Below, in pieces: positions 36,860 to 49,500 of a stretch of 64,000 bases of DNA. The translations under genes were made by a program, and so were the position numbers. The notes under the pieces were generated by a model. That model saw only the letters and a list, made by a program, of their open reading frames with translations, had not been told where the DNA came from and did no database searches. The number at the start of each line of letters is the position of its first letter. Within the stretch, counting starts at the first letter, position 1. Origin of the DNA: Druceiella hillmani (Eukaryota > Arthropoda > Insecta > Lepidoptera > Hepialidae); NCBI GenBank assembly GCA_039881145.1, contig JAYKKI010000006.1, positions 20,706,501 through 20,770,500 of the forward strand, in the 5' to 3' direction.

Positions 36860-37712
36860 GCCGTCACATTTACAATACAGACCCATAAGCAATGTGGAAA
36901 CTGGCTAACGAACTGAGCCAAACAAATTGCCAAAGGTTTATGTAGCCAAGGGGAAGGAAAAGTAGGGAAAATAGTATCAGCCCAGAGAAGCCATACAAAT
37001 ATTGCTGTATGTTTTATGACCACAGCGAAAGATACTGTATGCCTCCTTCAATATTTCAAATAAAACGGAAGAAGACTGAACTTTCCAATGGTGTTCCAGA
37101 AAGTTCTATGCGTTCAGTTTTCGATTCTGGCTATATGATTACTATAGATACTATAGATATATGATATATGATTACTATAGATATATGATTACTATAGATA
37201 TGCTTCAGGAATGGATTACTTATTTCGTAAAAAATGACAGGCCATCAAAGAATGAGCCCATCCTATGGATTGTAAACAGTCACTATTTACACGTAAGTTT
37301 AAGTTATTGAAACTTATCATAATGAAAGCATTGCATTTTTGAGTTTAGAACCACATACTATTCACAAAATATTACATTAATTTTCCATTAAAAAGAGCTC
37401 ATTCGATATAACTAGGAAATTACACGTACGGGCCCTGTAAGTTGCCCAAATATTTGGTACCATATACGGTAAAGTTGCTTCTAGAAAAAAGGCATCAAAA
37501 GCATTTCAAAGTTATGAATTGTGGCTTTTTAATAAGTTTTAATGATGGTGACTTTGCACCTTTAAAAGTAACCGACAAACCGGTTGTTGAAGATAATACT
37601 ACAGTTCCATTAGAAATTACAGACTTGATTCCGAATATAGCTGAAAATTATAAAGGAAATGATCTACCTATAAAATCTTTCCAGAACGATATTCATGTAT
37701 TGAGGGTGTGCT
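36860..37712 (+). pseudogene. pogo/Tigger-type DDE transposase, broken
   Basis: In shifting plus-strand frames I see GKVGKIVSAQRSHTNIAVC (about 36940-37010), then YCMPPSIFQIKRKK, LSNGVPESSMRS, MLQEWITYFVKNDRPSKNEP and ILWIVNSHYLHV (to about 37290). The C-terminal part follows at about 37440-37630, with SRKKASKAFQSYELW in one frame and FNDGDFAPLKVTDKPVVEDN in another. The order matches the DDE/D domain and C-terminus of pogo-like (Tigger/jerky) transposases: cut-and-paste DNA transposition in the nucleus. Damage includes in-frame stops, several frameshifts and an expanded repeat of ATTACTATAGATAT at 37137-37200. The second catalytic Asp appears as Asn (IVNSH), and the segment before the C-terminus is missing. 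No N-terminal DNA-binding domain or terminal inverted repeats were identified. Confidence 0.75.
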
Positions 37713-39680
37713 AGCGCTGATAGTAAATAGTACTGTAAATAATAACATTGGGTCATTATCTTCGACCTTCTCATGTCCATTTTCGATTCGCCTCCCATCC
37801 AAAATAATGAATGAAAAAAATAAGTACTTAAAAATAAATTTGAGATTTTCATTACATTTCAAGAAGTAAAGGTGAAGACAGGAAAAAGATGGACAGGGTA
37901 AATTGAAAAAAAACTACATTTCAGTACCTAATACGGTGTGTGATTCCGTCATTGACTGCCTTTGGGTTATAGAGACTATGTGGAACCTCCAGAAGTAGAC
38001 TAAACTCGGCGTTCACATTGCAAGGTATGTACGGATTCTATAGGGCTTGGTGTATTTTAATATAATTTACACTTTGATCATGGTGCGTGATCTTAACTAG
38101 TATGGGGAAATACAACTAGGCTGAACAATACACACCTTCCGATGTTTGATTTTTTGGTATATTCGACAACTATTCATAAACTATGGGATCTCCTAATTTT
38201 CAAATTGATTCTCAAAAGTCTACTGATTTATGTCCAAAGAAATTGTTATTATAAAATATTAGAAATTGTTATACAAAGTTTGATCCATAATCAATGAAAG
38301 AATAAAAACTGTTTACTCTTTGCTTGCTTTAACCTAGTTAACTTGTCTCATATTTAATAAGAAACAGACATTAGTTAGTACTAGAAGTGATAAAGATATA
38401 AATAACAATGTATATCAAGATATTGGATTTTTTCCTTAATTTCTCCTTTCAGAAATCATTGGAAATAAAATATACACGAAAAATGCGATACGCCGAAAAT
38501 AAAAATAGGCTCAAGGGAACAAAAGTTATTATTTTATTTACATATAAATCAAACGTAACCCAACACAAAATTCAAATATTTCTCATTATTTATCGTTAAA
38601 AAATATGTGATCGAGTTTCCGTTCTTCATAAAGCTGTATGTTTAAAGCACAATGTCTCTTCCGGGAGCCCCCAACTCTTATGTTAATGTATGCATCCATT
38701 TATTAGCATATCTAATTGCTCACCCGACCATACTTGATCTTTTGACCGTCTTTAGATTCATCCTTGAAAGTTTGATACTCTGAAAGGTGGTACAAGCTTA
38801 TCTTTTATAATTAATTTTATAATAGAGGGGCTATTTCCATTCCTTTTAAGTTCTGCAAGTTACTTTCTATAAATTTCCTAAGAAGCTTTCACGATTTTCG
38901 ACTTGATAATAACTTTGAGCTTAGATAGTGACAAGTTTTTCATGTATTAATGAACTAGATAATATTGGTGCCTATGTAGACCTCAGTCTTTCAAGAAATT
39001 ATTTTTCCGTAATTTAAGTTATGGCGAGAAGAACATAAAAAAGAGTTAAAGGAAAACATTGAACGGAGTTATTACATTTTACAATTTTTCATACAATCTC
39101 ACCAATACTTATTTTAGGAAGGTCTGATAAAAAATAGAAAGCGCTTAGATTATTTTAACTTCATCATCAAAAAATTGGGTTCTTACACATTATATCTCAT
39201 TTTGATGGTTAATATTTCAAAATCGAAGCTAAATAATGAAAAATGGTAAATGGAATTTTGTTTTCATTTTAAAAGACTTTTTGGAAATGTTTATATGAGA
39301 GATACATTAAAAATAAACTTCAGATTTTCATACATGTTCATTGGGTAATTCATACGAAGCATTCATTTGCAACGAAATTAGTACACATAAGTCTAAAACC
39401 TTAAAAACTGTGAGGGTGTAACAGATGCATGGACAGACGGATGGACGGATGTGATACAATTTACAGACAATTAGATGGGGTTCGTGAAAAAAATCACTCT
39501 CGTTTTAGATATTTCATTCAAAAATGTAAATTTAACGTAAATTTACAAGTAATATTTTCACCCTGAAATTCCGAAAATTAGTTTTTTTTGTTAGTCAGTA
39601 GGTGTAGTACGGGGATACCTTATACATTGGACAATTAATACTTTATGTTCCAAAAATTGGTTTTATTTTTTACTTCCTTA

Positions 39681-39682
<2 letters not shown>
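37713..39682. other. Intergenic DNA, dispersed-repeat traces
   Basis: 39425-39485 contains GGACAGACGGATGGACGGAT followed by AATTAGATGGGGTTCGTG, resembling the reverse strand of the lepidopteran GTCCGTCCGTCC/GGGTTCCG repeat. No gene is seen. Confidence 0.35.

Positions 39683-39728
<46 letters not shown>
39683..39728. repeat. (TA)n microsatellite
   Basis: Uninterrupted TA units over about 46 bp. Confidence 0.95.
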
Positions 39729-39731
<3 letters not shown>

Positions 39732-41046
39732 TTTTTTTTTGTTCAAATCATGATCATGATGATACCAGCCGTGGGCAAAAGCTATGAATAAATTAATATA
39801 AAATGCTAAACGTCTTCCAAAGAAATTTTCTTACAAGCCTTATTTAATATTTTCGTACAATAGATTACAACTTTCAGCCCTTGGAGGCTGTAACAAATTG
39901 ACAAATACAAAAATTACAAGCTATCCATCCATCTACTGGAAAAAATCATAAAAGGACAAGAAATTTTAAAAAGTATTTAATGTAAAGAGCTTTCGTGTGA
40001 CTTTTAAGTAATTAAAGCTTAAAATAATTATATAAACTTTTAAGTAATTATGTAAACAATTTCATAAAATTGGCTCTATTCATGACATATTAGTCGGGGA
40101 AGCATTCATTAAATTTAAAAAGCAAAGCCACACCATGCTAGGGCCTGACTATGATTGATTCACGGGCGGAAAGTTTAATATCACATTAAACTTTGGGTAA
40201 AATATATTTGAGGACTAAGTTTGTGTAGTAATAAAAAGTTACAACCATGTGTAAAGTAAATCGGATCATTGAACGAAACTGCAAGTTACTACGAAATTTA
40301 CTTTTATGTGCCTGAAATACTTATAAAATCTAATTGTGTTATTCGGGGAATATCCTAAATAAGGGGTTTTGTATTAATGTTGTTAAATAAATTTATTATA
40401 GCGACAAACGCGCTACTTTGGAACAACGGGAAGTTACCTGACCACTGTTTTACACCACTATAAAATATTTATACTTTTAAAAATTATTTTTGTTCACAAA
40501 GTGAGGAGAGGCATAAATCAATTATAAATTTAAAGCCTAATACTTTGTAAAAAGAACAGAAAAATGGCGAAAGAAATCTAATTCACACTTCAAGACACCT
40601 TACATTAGTCTTAACAGACAATATTTAAATAAACACAACTTGAAGACGTTCGTGAAAAAAACCCTTTTTCATTATATCAAACATCAAGTCTCCATATTGA
40701 TTACTTTCCGAGAAAAATAGCTGCAACATACAGATAGACGGATAGACACATCTATATATAACCGTCGTGATGAACTTATGTCTCCCTTTTCCTTTTTCAT
40801 TTTTCTTCCTCATCTGCTGTTTTATTTATTTCCTTTTGCGTGCTTCATTTTTCCTTTCTGTTATATAGAACACTAATAAATACAAAGATTTTATTTAAAG
40901 CATGGGTGAAAAATAAAAGTTTTGCTTATTCGAAAACGTTGATAACAAAATATACGTGGTCGTATAAATAAAATCTTCCTTTCTTAAAACCACTGCTTTC
41001 TAACATGATTGACAACATGTAGATAAACCGATGAGATCCAATGACA
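39729..41046. other. Intergenic DNA, no gene seen
   Basis: AT-rich. A 62-codon minus-strand frame at 40625-40813 is without features. Confidence 0.45.
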
Positions 41047-41622
41047 TTACACTAAGTAGACAAGCCATATCTTTATGAAATGGTCAAAAATATGACACCA
41101 AATTGTCAGAGAATAATCAAAGCATGTACGTATAAGAAAAGATATATTAAATACAAGGCAATTTACTCTTCTTTTGAGACCCACTTTCAGAGCTCTCATG
41201 ATATTTCTATATAATTCAATATCAGTGTGTATACGGCATAAAAGAATTTCAATCAGGTAGAATACTCTGATAGTTTTTGAAAAGGTTGAAATTTTACTTT
41301 TTTTAATATGATCACTTTTTGATTCTTCTATTTGTTGATAACTTAACATTATTTGTTGATAACTCAACATTTTAACGTAATATGACCAAAACGAAGCTAA
41401 GCGAGTCCAATACCACAGCAACCAACTTGTACAGTCCGCAGGTGATATACCTGCCCCGAACTTATTCTCATAGCAATAACTCCAAAGTAGCAATTTATCA
41501 AAGCGCAGGTGGAAATTCCAAACTCGCTTAACGAACAAAACATATCGCACGCAACTTATATCGTGTATGAGTAAAGTTATTTTGTGGAACCATACTTCAT
41601 TCGCAGCAAAAGTCGAATACAC
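41047..41622 (-). CDS. Unrecognised long open frame, 191 codons
   Basis: This is among the longest stop-free frames in the window, notable in such AT-rich DNA. It opens with GTG; the first ATG is at about codon 85. The first half is rich in Trp, Tyr, Leu and Phe (SWLLWYWTRLASFWSYYVK), membrane-protein-like. The second half is basic with hydrophobic segments (RVNCLVFNISFLIRTCF). A 21-bp tandem duplication encodes LSYQQIMLSYQQI (41335-41376). The first half lies in the duplicated region: copy 1 at 23830-23950 aligns but has stops in this frame. It might be an exon of a receptor-like membrane protein or a chance frame; no family was recognised. Confidence 0.2.
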   Translation of the reverse strand: MYSTFAANEVWFHKITLLIHDISCVRYVLFVKRVWNFHLRFDKLLLWSYCYENKFGAGISPADCTSWLLWYWTRLASFWSYYVKMLSYQQIMLSYQQIEESKSDHIKKSKISTFSKTIRVFYLIEILLCRIHTDIELYRNIMRALKVGLKRRVNCLVFNISFLIRTCFDYSLTIWCHIFDHFIKIWLVYLV

Positions 41623-42879
41623 ACTTGCAAGTCAAACATATTTTTGGAAAATTAATTTGTAGCTTGCTATACTTACTTTCTATGCGAAGACTTTGGAACT
41701 TTTAAACAGGTTATGAAAAAAATTTAAAAAAGTATGAACATATAGATTTAATCAAGTTTTGCTTCTGTCCCGCAGATTGCGCCCTAAGAAATTACATCAA
41801 AAAAACTTTATAGCCAAAGATTCTGCCACTGTACGATAAGTGGCATTTTATGAAGTTGGTTTTGCTATTGCATCTCAGATGATTCCTATAGAACATAATC
41901 GAAAATGCACAAATCATAAAATGTATAATACTAATCGAAGAGTAATTACATGGTACACAGATTTCTAGATTTCAATGTATTTGACTTGATATTAAACTTG
42001 CATTAGGTAAATAGTTTGGGTTACGCAAGTACCATAGTATCAGCAACTAAGACTGTGAAGACATGCTTCATAGAATCCAACATCATCATATTTTGGACTA
42101 TTCGAAATATTAATATGAAACGAGAGCTAAAGTAGTTCCAGGATTATTTGTTAAAAGCTATAAAAAGTTTGTATTAATAATTTCAGTAGTTTTTATATTA
42201 AATCCGTTCTTACATATAGGAAAATGGCAATGTAGGCAACGAAGGAAATAAAGACCCTCTATAAAAGTGACCGAAAAAGAAAATAGTTCAGAGTAGATGA
42301 GTATTATCGCAGGAATAGCACAAGGTGAATTTTTCTTTAAATTCATCAATGGTTACTCAAATCTATCAATGGTTACTCAACTCTAACTGTACTTGTATAC
42401 CAATAATTTCGAATTTAACAAGTATTTTTATCAGCATATTATTATATTTTATATTAAACTTATCAACCAATTGAACTAAGGGCACGATCTTTTGATAATT
42501 CCTATTCAATTTGGTAATAAATAAGCTAATAATATATACTTCTTGTTTGTGATCTGTGCTATTTATGTACGTTCCACTTAATATCACTTAATTATCCCAG
42601 TAGGTACTCCTAATTTTTTACTTCCTATACAGTCAGATGTAAATCAGCTTTATTCAAATGTGCATTGCACGCAGTTGGTTTTATCCATTTAAACATCATT
42701 TTTCTTTTTGCTTCTGTATGGAATTTGCATATATAATTACATTTAATGAATGATTTATTAACTTCTAAACGATTGTCTTACCTGTAAATTAAATAAAGGC
42801 TAGGGTTACCGAGATGTATATGTAAAAGTAATGTTGCAAATGTATCATGCGATCCGAGTTATAAATGCCAAAGTAATTG

Positions 42880-43020
42880 TTTGAAACGACTTTCCGAAAA
42901 GTTTGTGGAAATGTTTCGCAGTTATCACCTCGGGGCGCCCGTGTTTTTGGCACTCGACAAGTTTGCTGAGCCCTGTGAACTAGCGGCGCAGTGTGTTGTT
43001 AGTAGGAGTAGGATAACCCC
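42880..43020. other. Isolated GC-rich island
   Basis: The stretch with CACCTCGGGGCGCCCGTGTT, GGCACTCGACAAGTTTGCTG and GAACTAGCGGCGCAGTGTG stands out sharply from its AT-rich flanks. It could be a first exon or promoter, or a repeat fragment. I find no ORF or splice arrangement that decides this, and no counterpart in duplication copy 1. Confidence 0.3.
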
Positions 43021-44199
43021 TTTAAATTATGATGAAAATAACAGTTGTAACTTATTGTAGATACTGTAGTCACTCAGATAGTTCGAAATGGACTTAAAAG
43101 ATTTGCAATATTATATCGATATTATAAAAGGCGTCATCTCTTTATCGGCAATAGAATGTTATCAGCTTTAATATGAAATACTTTATTTGGGATTGGTTCA
43201 AATATTAGTCAACATAATTAACATTTTTTTTTATTCAGCTTAATTATCCAGTTTTATTAATCCGTTCAACATTTTTATCCACTAACAACAAGGTTGCATT
43301 TTTTAAAAATTTATTATAATTATTTTTAAAACTTTATTGTTGGCATAAAATAATTACTAAGTTCCTAGACTTATATTATTGCAGCCAATTACAAAACTAC
43401 AGTTATTAACTTTAGGTTTTTAACAACCTGTAAAGTTTGCTGAAAATATATTTTTCGAAAAGTAAGCAATTAAATTTAAATATTTTTTTTCACTTTGTGA
43501 AACTTATTTTTTTTTTTCAGATCGAAAATCACTTTTTCTCTTAGTTCCAATTTTCATTATATTTCTCTTTAGTTGTTTAATTGTCACAAACATACGTCGA
43601 CAATATTATTACTTTAAATGTCATATTATAGGAAATGAGGAGACTGAAAAGAGAACGTTGAATGTGAGCTTCACATCTGAAATTACATACTGTAATAGTT
43701 TAAAAATCAAGTTTAAAATGTTTTCATTACGTCTTAACGTAATTTATGAAATTTATATATTGTAAATAATACTAAGTTAAATAATGTTTAAATTACAGTA
43801 AGATTTTCTAAAATTTTCTACTATGCGTAACTTCAAGTATATATTACGGTGGAAATAAATAAGAGAACCGAGATAGGTACTTAACATACGCATGTGTTTC
43901 TATTCCAGAAAATACCTATATAAAAAAATTGGAAAAGTAAAGAAAAGGCGGCTGCTTATTTAGTCATAAAATTAGTTGGAGAAAAATAAGCTGAAGGAGC
44001 AATGTATTAAATTAAGCACAAACTATTTCGAAACAAAACACTAATCATAAACGTAATAACCTTTTAATTTTTGGGAATTTAGAATTGTTTTGTTACTATT
44101 AAATAATACCCGGGAATACTCCCGTGTATTATTTACTCGTTTGGCATTTTATGCTTATTCGCATTTCAGTAATATAATAAAAAATATATAAATATTCGT

Positions 44200-44403
44200 A
44201 TGAACAAGCCAGTGTTATACAATGTCATCTACGAATATTATGTAAGTACTGCGCTTCTAGCATATCTACTAACACTTAATACGGTGAAACGTAAACAGGA
44301 CAAGTCAAGGGCGAGCGTGTGTCTTGATACAGCTGGCGGCGGCTTTAAGGATGTCACAGGATATGCAGGTTATGAACTATTCAGGATTCTGAACATAATA
44401 TAA
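44200..44403 (+). other. Best-conserved duplication block with open frame
   Basis: A plus-strand frame ends VKRKQDKSRASVCLD.. FKDVTGYAGYELFRILNII. Copy 1 at 24619-24742 aligns without gaps to the same stop codon (MKREQDTSRTNLG.. FKDIKGYTGHKLFKTLNKI). Counting differences by codon position by eye gives about 12, 9 and 7 at positions 1, 2 and 3. That does not indicate protein-level purifying selection in this frame. The lack of indels is still unusual compared with neighbouring blocks. Confidence 0.3.
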
Positions 44404-47400
44404 GGGTTATAACGTCGTACATTTGTTACGACAAAAACTTTCACGAATGAATATTTTAGTAGGCATATGTCATTTTTGGATATTTCTTTACATCATTTGG
44501 TGAAGTATGATCTCCCGCAGCTGATTCAAATTATCGCAATTATTGCAAAATAAGAAATAATTACAAGAATATAACCTCTTAAGTAATTTTAGATCACATC
44601 TAGGCTAGGCTTGGCTAAATGCGCAGTTTGCAATCATTTTTAAGTTCTTTATCCCGAATGCTCAAACGTAACCTTATTATCCTTACTGAATGGTACATAT
44701 ATCTGTGTATAATCACCCTCTAGCTTTTACTTTATACATACATGCAAATTTGCTTAAATTATGTAAAGCAATAAACCAAAGCATTCAAATATGACGGGCT
44801 GGAGACGGATATCCGGAGACGGGCTTTATGTTAAACGACAAAAAGAAAATCTTACGTATTTTATGTCTGGGACAATACGTCATTAGAAGATGGGTTTTCT
44901 TTTTTAACATTTTAGTTGTTTTTTGAACCCGTTAGAATATTGAAATTGAGTATTCACACCTTCAGCAAATAAATAAAAATAAAAAATATACTACTTCTGG
45001 TTAATTTAATAAATTTTTGTATAAAATCATCAATTATTTATAATCAATACATTTTCATTACATGCTTCCAATATGTGCGTAATACTACCTACGATATTTA
45101 AATTTGATCATAAATGAATTTAAATGGAAGAAGTCACCGGTAATGGCAAGCATTTGCGTAAAAAAATAAATGGATTTTAATTAATGCTAAGTATTAAGAA
45201 TTCGGTTTCAAATGTCAATTAATTATGATCGGGTCGTAATATGGCTTACCAAAGTTCTATTCCATTCTCATTTCTGCGTCATTTGAAAAGTCGTCATGAA
45301 AATCATTGCAAGTAGCACAAATGTTAGTTTCGAAATAGCGATAAAAGTTTAAGTATCAAAGTATCTGAGGAAGAAAGCTGAAAATGTCAATAAAGGTTAC
45401 CGCAACTATTTATATATCGCATGTTTTTTTACTTTTTGTGTATTTACACAGGAAGAAAAGTATTCACTATTCAAGAATTCACTCTTAAATAAATATATTA
45501 TTTCCCGCGGTTGTATCATTTTATTTTCGTATTAACTAATGAACCAAACATGCTTGTTGTAATGAATTCTTCGAAGTTACTTCAAACATTGTCCTTGGGA
45601 AAAAGAGCCATAGCTTTGGTAAAACTGAAAAATACAGCAGTGTATCTATCATTTTAGTCCATACCATGCCTCAAATATCTAAAATAAAATATTAAGTAGG
45701 AGCCAATTATTATTGCATTGCATGAACCTGTATTAAATTTTACACATATATTATTTACTTTTAATGGGCCGGTTAGTCTCTTATTTACGAATTTCTTAAT
45801 AAGTCTATTTAAATTATTCAATTAAAAATCCTATCTTTCTTTTCTAGCCTGCATCAAATCGCATTGGGAACTTGCCTACTCTTAAGAAAATATTAAAAGT
45901 ATAAGATAGACGAAACTGAAGTGAAAATGAAGTTACTTTATATTATTCTCATTAATTATTGTTACAAAGCATTGATTGGCGGGTTATGTTTAATTTTTTT
46001 ATGGTTGTGTAAATTGTTTTTTAGAACACGAATGGACGGACCCCTTCTGTGTGAAAAATTCAAGTTTTCACCAAATTTATTTACCATGTACAATTTCTTC
46101 ATTACTATTTTAATTGTCCTTCAGTTTTGTTGCGCTAATATATATATTTTTAAAAATTTGTTTTGTTAACATCTTATATTGTTGATGTAGTAATGACCAT
46201 TTTGAATTTTGCATAATGAAACATATAACAACAACTAAAAAAGTCCTATGTAGTTATATAAATATTTCATTGGTCTAAAATTTTGGTTATTTTCAAATTC
46301 ATACAATATCTTACGGATAAACACATTAACAGATCCTTAAATGTGTAATATATACCATATAGATAATAATTATTAAATGAGCGAGTTTGAATGCCATTTA
46401 AAGATGGATTAAAGATGGTGCCCAAAGTTATTAGGACAAATGAGTTATTAATTATAAATTGGGATAACTCGTAAATAACTTGAGTTATAGTTATCTGAGT
46501 CCTTAACAAACTTTTTAACAATTTATTGATAAAACAAAAATTTTCCAATTACTTACTCTCTTGAAATCTCTCTACCTCCTAAATAGAATCCATGACGCTA
46601 TTTTATTGCTTTACCTCTCTTCATCGCCACTCAGTGAAATGATTGACGTACTTATCAACTAGAATGTGATTGTTTTAAATATGGGAGCATTTATAAAATA
46701 TATAAGCATTAAAATGTTTAATTATTTTTTACTAAATTTAGTTTAGAATAAAAAGTAACTTTAAATTTAGCTCAGTTGTCATAACAAAAATAATGCATTA
46801 ATTTTCGCGTGTATTTGCCTGTCTTAGTCATTAGTTTACATCAAGATAAATAGCTCATTTTGCTTTCCAAACTAGTCGTAGTTTGTAAACATAAAGCCAC
46901 TTGACAATTTCACATTCCAAAATTGCTCTGGGGGATAACGCGCAATTCCTATTTTACTGCTTTATTTAGAGAAATATTTTTCTGTTCTCCTCTGAAATCA
47001 ATTTCACGTTTATGGCAAAGAGACTTGGTAGTTCCAATTTGATCTAATATACTATTGAAATATTATAAATGACAAAACATTTCTTGCCACATTTTTCTTG
47101 AAATATTCGACGTAAATATGTTTCATATTTCTTTTTAATATTTTCCCTAATAATAAATTCTTGTAACCTTATATTTCCCGGAAACCGACTCTTACAACCC
47201 CCGAACGCTTACAATAGACTGACGCAAATTAAACGCTCCCTTAATAAATATCTGGAAAATTGTTAACAGCTGGATACTGGATTCGGATTTATTACGTATA
47301 ATCCACTCTATATCGATCGCATAGGGTAGGTAATATATTTAACACAAAAGTTATGTAGTTGACTTGTATTATTTTTATTTGTATACCATTGGCTATTTGT

Positions 47401-47499
47401 TTTAAGAATACGTTCAAATGACATCATAAATGTATCTGTGTGTAAAGAGCAAAAAGATAGCTACATTATGTAGTGCTACTTTTTTATCTTTACTAATGC

Positions 47500-47594
47500 T
47501 GTGTGTGTGCGTGCGTGCGTGCGTGCATGCTTGCGTGCGTGCGTACGTGCGTACGACCGAGCGAGCGTGGTTGCGTGTGTGTATGTATGTATAT
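47500..47594. repeat. (TG)n/(TGCG)n/(TATG)n microsatellite
   Basis: TGTGTGTGTG is followed by GCGT units with TACG and GAGC variants, then TGTGTATGTATGTATA. It is the only CpG-rich simple repeat in the window. Overlapping open frames on both strands are artefacts of the 4-base period. Confidence 0.9.
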
Positions 47595-48669
47595 ACGCTG
47601 ACAGTACTATTATAATACAATGATTGTTTTGCTATTAATTTTTATCCCAAACACTGGTAAACATTTCTAGTTTTCATTAAAATATATGTACATATATATT
47701 TTACTAATGTACATCGAAATAGAAATGAAATATTGTTAACGTTTTTTCGTTTTTGCTGTGTATGTCTAACTTTTTTTCAGTGTATGTCTACCTACGGTTC
47801 CCTGCCCTCTATCAGCTGGCACGTAGCCGAACGATCTACATACTTATGTTAACGTGTCTATCCATGTCTCGAACTTCAACCTGCTTCTAGTGAACGTGCT
47901 GCCAATGTAGGCGCGCTTGCAATAAGGCGATGATATCTGATAGGTAGGAAAACTTGGGACGAAAAAGCATTAAGCTACAAGAATGTTTACCTCTTTATAT
48001 ATGGTGCTAACATAAATATTCTGTAAATAAAATAATAATCATATCATAACAACGTAATCTCCCATTTATTAAGATGATTTTTTGTCAAAACAATTTTCGA
48101 AGTAAAATTATGTTACAAGGTATTTATCTATACTAATATTGTAAAGAGGAAAGATTTGTATTTTTGTATGTGTGTATGGATGTATGTAATGAATTGGCTC
48201 AAAAACTACTCGACCAATTTCAAAAATTCTTGATTGCTACATTATCGCTGATCAATATAGGCTATACTATCTACAGGAAAAAAATAAGGATCCTTACTAA
48301 AACTACATTAATATAGCCCCAGTTGTAAAAAAATTGCCATAAAATTTTTAATCGCATGCGCTACGAAAACTATTGATGATAGACCAAAAAGCAGTTTTAT
48401 AATATTAAAGAAAATATCAATATCTACAAAAAAATGTGAAATAGCATATGTCTAACTATTGTAATTATATCACTATAACTACTTTTTAACATTTTAAAAG
48501 TTAATAAAAATTCCAATCAAATCAGACTAAGTTATCCATACTTTTGCATTGATCCTTATGCAAGTAAATTATTACCTAAACAAGACTGTTTTAATACCTG
48601 TTAATTATCTTTTAGTTTATCACATTGGACATTCCATTCAGAAGATATTACAAGTTTAAAATGTCACCG

Positions 48670-49500
48670 CCGCCGGTATAAAACGGAGGGGTCGGCACCG
48701 AAGTGCAGGAGATAGATCTATTGAAACACTCAATTTGCCCACGAATATGAGAGCACATTTAAATAATAACCACGATGGCAATTTTTCACAAAAAATACAT
48801 AAACTTGGCGACGGAAAATTACCATCTCCAATTGCAAATAGCCTCGAAGTGTTATTGGATAATGAATTGGCTCAAATTGTTCACAGTCTAGAAATACTGG
48901 TAGAAACAACCTATCCCGACATCGAAAATCTTATGGAAAGAAATTTCAATTGGCTCTGTTGGATAGTGGCACCGAGAAACGACTCAGTAAATGAAATAAA
49001 GAAAATGATTATGGAAAAAGTACACAGTGATTTTAAATGTTATAAATCTATTGACACCATGTGCAACATCGAAGATACAGTGCACTACCCACAAGCATTT
49101 TTAAATTCTCTCATCCTGCCGGCTTGCCACCCCACGAACTGAAATTAAAATATAGTACTCCCATTATGCTATTGAGAAATTTAAGCCCTCCCAATATGTG
49201 TAATGGGACAAGACTTTTGATAAAGGAATTGCGAGACAATGTGATTGTATCATCACCGGCCCCGTGGCCGGACAGCTCGCTCACATTCCGCGGATCCCGA
49301 TGATATCGACGGATTTGTCTATATCTTTCAAAAGGTTACAGTTTCCTGTAAAGATATCGTTTGCCCTTACAATAAATCCCGGGGACAAACTTTTCAATGG
49401 TTGGCATCGATCTAAGAAAAGAGTACTTTTCTTATGGCTAATTATGTGTTGCACATTCTCAAGTAGGATCTCCTGAATATCAATATATTTTATTGCCATC
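48670..49500 (+). pseudogene. Helitron Pif1-like helicase, C-terminal remnant
   Basis: From about 48690 the frame reads RRGRHRSAGDRSIETLNLPT and then NMRAHLNNNHDG, corresponding to the ..L..NMR.. segment of Helitron helicases. It continues with LGDGKLPSP, IVAPRNDSVNEIKKMIM and the stop at 49140-49142. After a frameshift near 49120 the chain resumes as PPHELKLKYSTPIMLLRNL and CNGTRLLIKELRDNVIV. After another near 49255 it continues as HIPRIPMISTDLSISFKRLQ and FPVKISFALTIN. The usual KAQGQ..V helicase motif VI region is broken by a frameshift at 49380-49390. This is the C-terminal SF1 helicase of the RepHel protein, which unwinds DNA in rolling-circle transposition. It lacks Walker A and the Rep domain. 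Confidence 0.8.

Larger units (their letters stand above)
41380..47370 (+). repeat. Ancient direct duplication, copy 2
   Basis: Collinear with copy 1 (23800-32150). Offset falls from about 17.7 kb at the left end to about 15.2 kb at the right because copy 1 carries more inserted sequence. The last clear block includes ACAATAGACTGACGCAAATT, CCCTTAATAAATATCTGG, AAATTGTTAACAGCTGGATA and then GGGTAGGTAATATATTTAAC, matching 31950-32110. Copy 2 has its own extra sequence at about 41700-44150. No protein frame is conserved with clear selection. Confidence 0.75.

Noticed and set aside
45921..46169. Hydrophobic 82-codon frame as a membrane protein
   Set aside because: Composition is what AT-rich DNA gives by chance, and the homologous part of duplication copy 1 does not keep the frame.
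47414..47620. Cys/Arg/Val-repeat frame and its minus-strand partner
   Set aside because: Generated by a 4-base-period microsatellite.
49061..49499. Separate short genes at 49061-49303, 49264-49476 and the minus-strand frame 49281-49499
   Set aside because: The plus-strand frames are frameshifted pieces of one Helitron helicase and the minus-strand frame is its shadow.
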